Assembly: GCA_964482205.1 (NCBI GenBank)
Contig: CAYZWI010000015.1
Location: 23,473 to 87,472, forward strand
Length of the DNA stretch: 64,000 bases
Direction: 5' to 3'
DNA from: JAZDGX01 sp964482205
GTDB taxonomy: Bacteria > Eisenbacteria > RBG-16-71-46 > CAIMUX01 > WJJG01
Shown one piece after another: positions 63,343 through 64,000 of this stretch; within the stretch, counting starts at the first letter, position 1, and every line of letters starts with the position of its first letter. A program made the position numbers and the translations under genes. The notes under the pieces were generated by a model, which made no database searches, was not told the DNA's origin, and worked only from the letters and a program-made list of their open reading frames with translations.

Positions 63343-63381
63343 ACCATGAAAATCGAACACGCAAATTTCATTTTTCATGGT
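63343..63381. promoter_or_regulatory. Inverted repeat upstream of the ATPase gene
   Basis: Arms ACCATGAAAA (63343-63352) and TTTTCATGGT (63372-63381) are perfectly complementary with a 19-bp spacer, ending 12 bp before the start at 63331. It may be an operator, or a long stem-loop in the leader. A- and T-richness differs from the surrounding GC-rich DNA. Confidence 0.55.
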
Positions 63382-63404
63382 CCGGGAATCGGCCGGGCAG
63401 CCTG

Positions 63405-63642
63405 TCCCCGTGCTCCGCGAAAAATCGGTACATCCTCGCCGGATGTCGCTTCCGCCGCTCATGGTAGCATCCCGCCTGTCCCTGCCGAAAACTCGATCGT
63501 CCGACCCACTTGATAGTTGCGGCCGACATCCTGCAGACTCCCCCGCTCATCGCTCTCGCAGCTCAGGACACGCACCCAGGGAGCGATGCCTTCTGATGAC
63601 TCCGATTCTACACGCTCTCGTCGCCTTCGCACAGAGCCTCTA
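63405..63642 (+). mobile_element. IS remnant: leader and transposase N-terminus (copy 2)
   Basis: Matches the element at 54015 from TCCCCGTGCTCC through the ATG at 63596 (MTPILHALVAFAQSLYR), with a 5-bp length difference, then diverges. The transposase stops after about 15 residues of similarity. It sits immediately upstream of the ATPase promoter region. Confidence 0.75.
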
Positions 63643-63738
63643 CCGGCGCAGTCCGCGAAAACTCCGTCCGGCCAGAGGCCATTGCGGTTACGCGGCATCG
63701 AAGTGCCCCCAAGTTCGCAGACTGCCCTCTTCGGGCCT

Positions 63739-63998
63739 CCGAGCGAGAACGACCTGTTAACCACTCTCTCACGGAGAACGGAGAACGCGGAGAACTCGGG
63801 GCATTTTGAGGCGCGATCGGCGCAGAGCGGGCACCAGCGAATCGGCAGAGATCGCGATCAGAGAACGGGGCCGACAACCACGCCCCCGCAAATCTCCCAG
63901 TCCTTGCGGGATATGGCGCGGCCCCGACCGATCTCTCAGCCAGGGCCTTGCGTCAACCAAACGAGCCGCCCCAGTTCGAGGCGGCTCATCTCAGCTCC
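63739..63998. repeat. 260-bp direct repeat, copy B
   Basis: Second copy of the 61855-62114 repeat, running to the window edge. The closing stem-loop is GCCGCC...GGCGGC here, with paired differences from copy A that keep most of the stem. The full repeat may extend beyond the window. Confidence 0.82.
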
Positions 63999-64000
63999 CC

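Noticed and set aside
62504..63349. 281-codon plus-strand ORF opposite the ATPase
   Set aside because: Shadow of the Walker-motif gene.
61855..63998. CRISPR array or toxin-antitoxin ends in the repeat region
   Set aside because: There are only two long direct repeats 1.6 kb apart, with no short regularly spaced units, and no toxin or antitoxin family is recognisable.

Overview
The window is high-GC DNA from a Gram-negative bacterium. It has an outer membrane (FadL-type and other beta-barrels), many lipoproteins, and many secreted proteins that end in FlgD-like Ig tails of the kind common in the FCB superphylum. Together with kinase-TPR proteins, PPC-domain and Cys-rich secreted proteins and frequent TTG/GTG starts, this suggests an uncultured lineage such as Candidatus Eisenbacteria or a relative. 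That placement is inference; no rRNA or marker gene is present.

Layout. 0-5 kb: the end of a Na+-pumping decarboxylase beta subunit, a lipoprotein, a secreted PPC protein, a PadR/membrane-protein pair and a PKD lipoprotein. 5-7.5 kb: a Mop-like protein, an ATP-dependent activator and a Cys-rich dehydratase-like protein that resembles the double-cubane cluster protein system. 7.8-15.7 kb: a FadL porin, a beta-helix protein, a small methyltransferase, and an amidohydrolase and a metallo-beta-lactamase-fold enzyme that share the same TPR tail. 15.8-34.7 kb: a beta-1,3-glucan (laminarin-type) utilisation locus with GH17, two GH16-type proteins, a giant GH149/GH94-like phosphorylase, GH1, a clan-A hydrolase fused to a predicted outer-membrane barrel, a ROK repressor, a carbohydrate-binding lipoprotein and a GPH sugar symporter. 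Four copies of one 25-bp palindrome lie on its promoters, so the locus reads as a single ROK regulon. 34.8-43.2 kb: a secreted Cys-rich protein, a peptidase/transporter pair, an asparagine-synthase-like protein with a C11 tract and a racemase. 43-50.5 kb: decayed secreted proteins, a transposase scrap, an AraC/GyrI regulator and glycan genes (GT87-like, B12-radical SAM, GT2). 50.8-61.1 kb: a kinase-TPR receptor, secreted proteins and an LRR lipoprotein. 61-64 kb: an unstable end with IS debris and a 260-bp direct repeat flanking an AAA/DUF4143 ATPase.

The most unusual signal is a short C-terminal motif, W-G-x-[VIL]-K-x-x-[YF]-R. It is at or near the end of five otherwise different exported proteins and is usually preceded by a Pro/Thr/Glu linker. 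Two paralogous secreted proteins of the glucan locus share the same domain, but one ends in this motif and the other in a FlgD-type tail. The motif therefore looks like an alternative sorting or anchoring signal.
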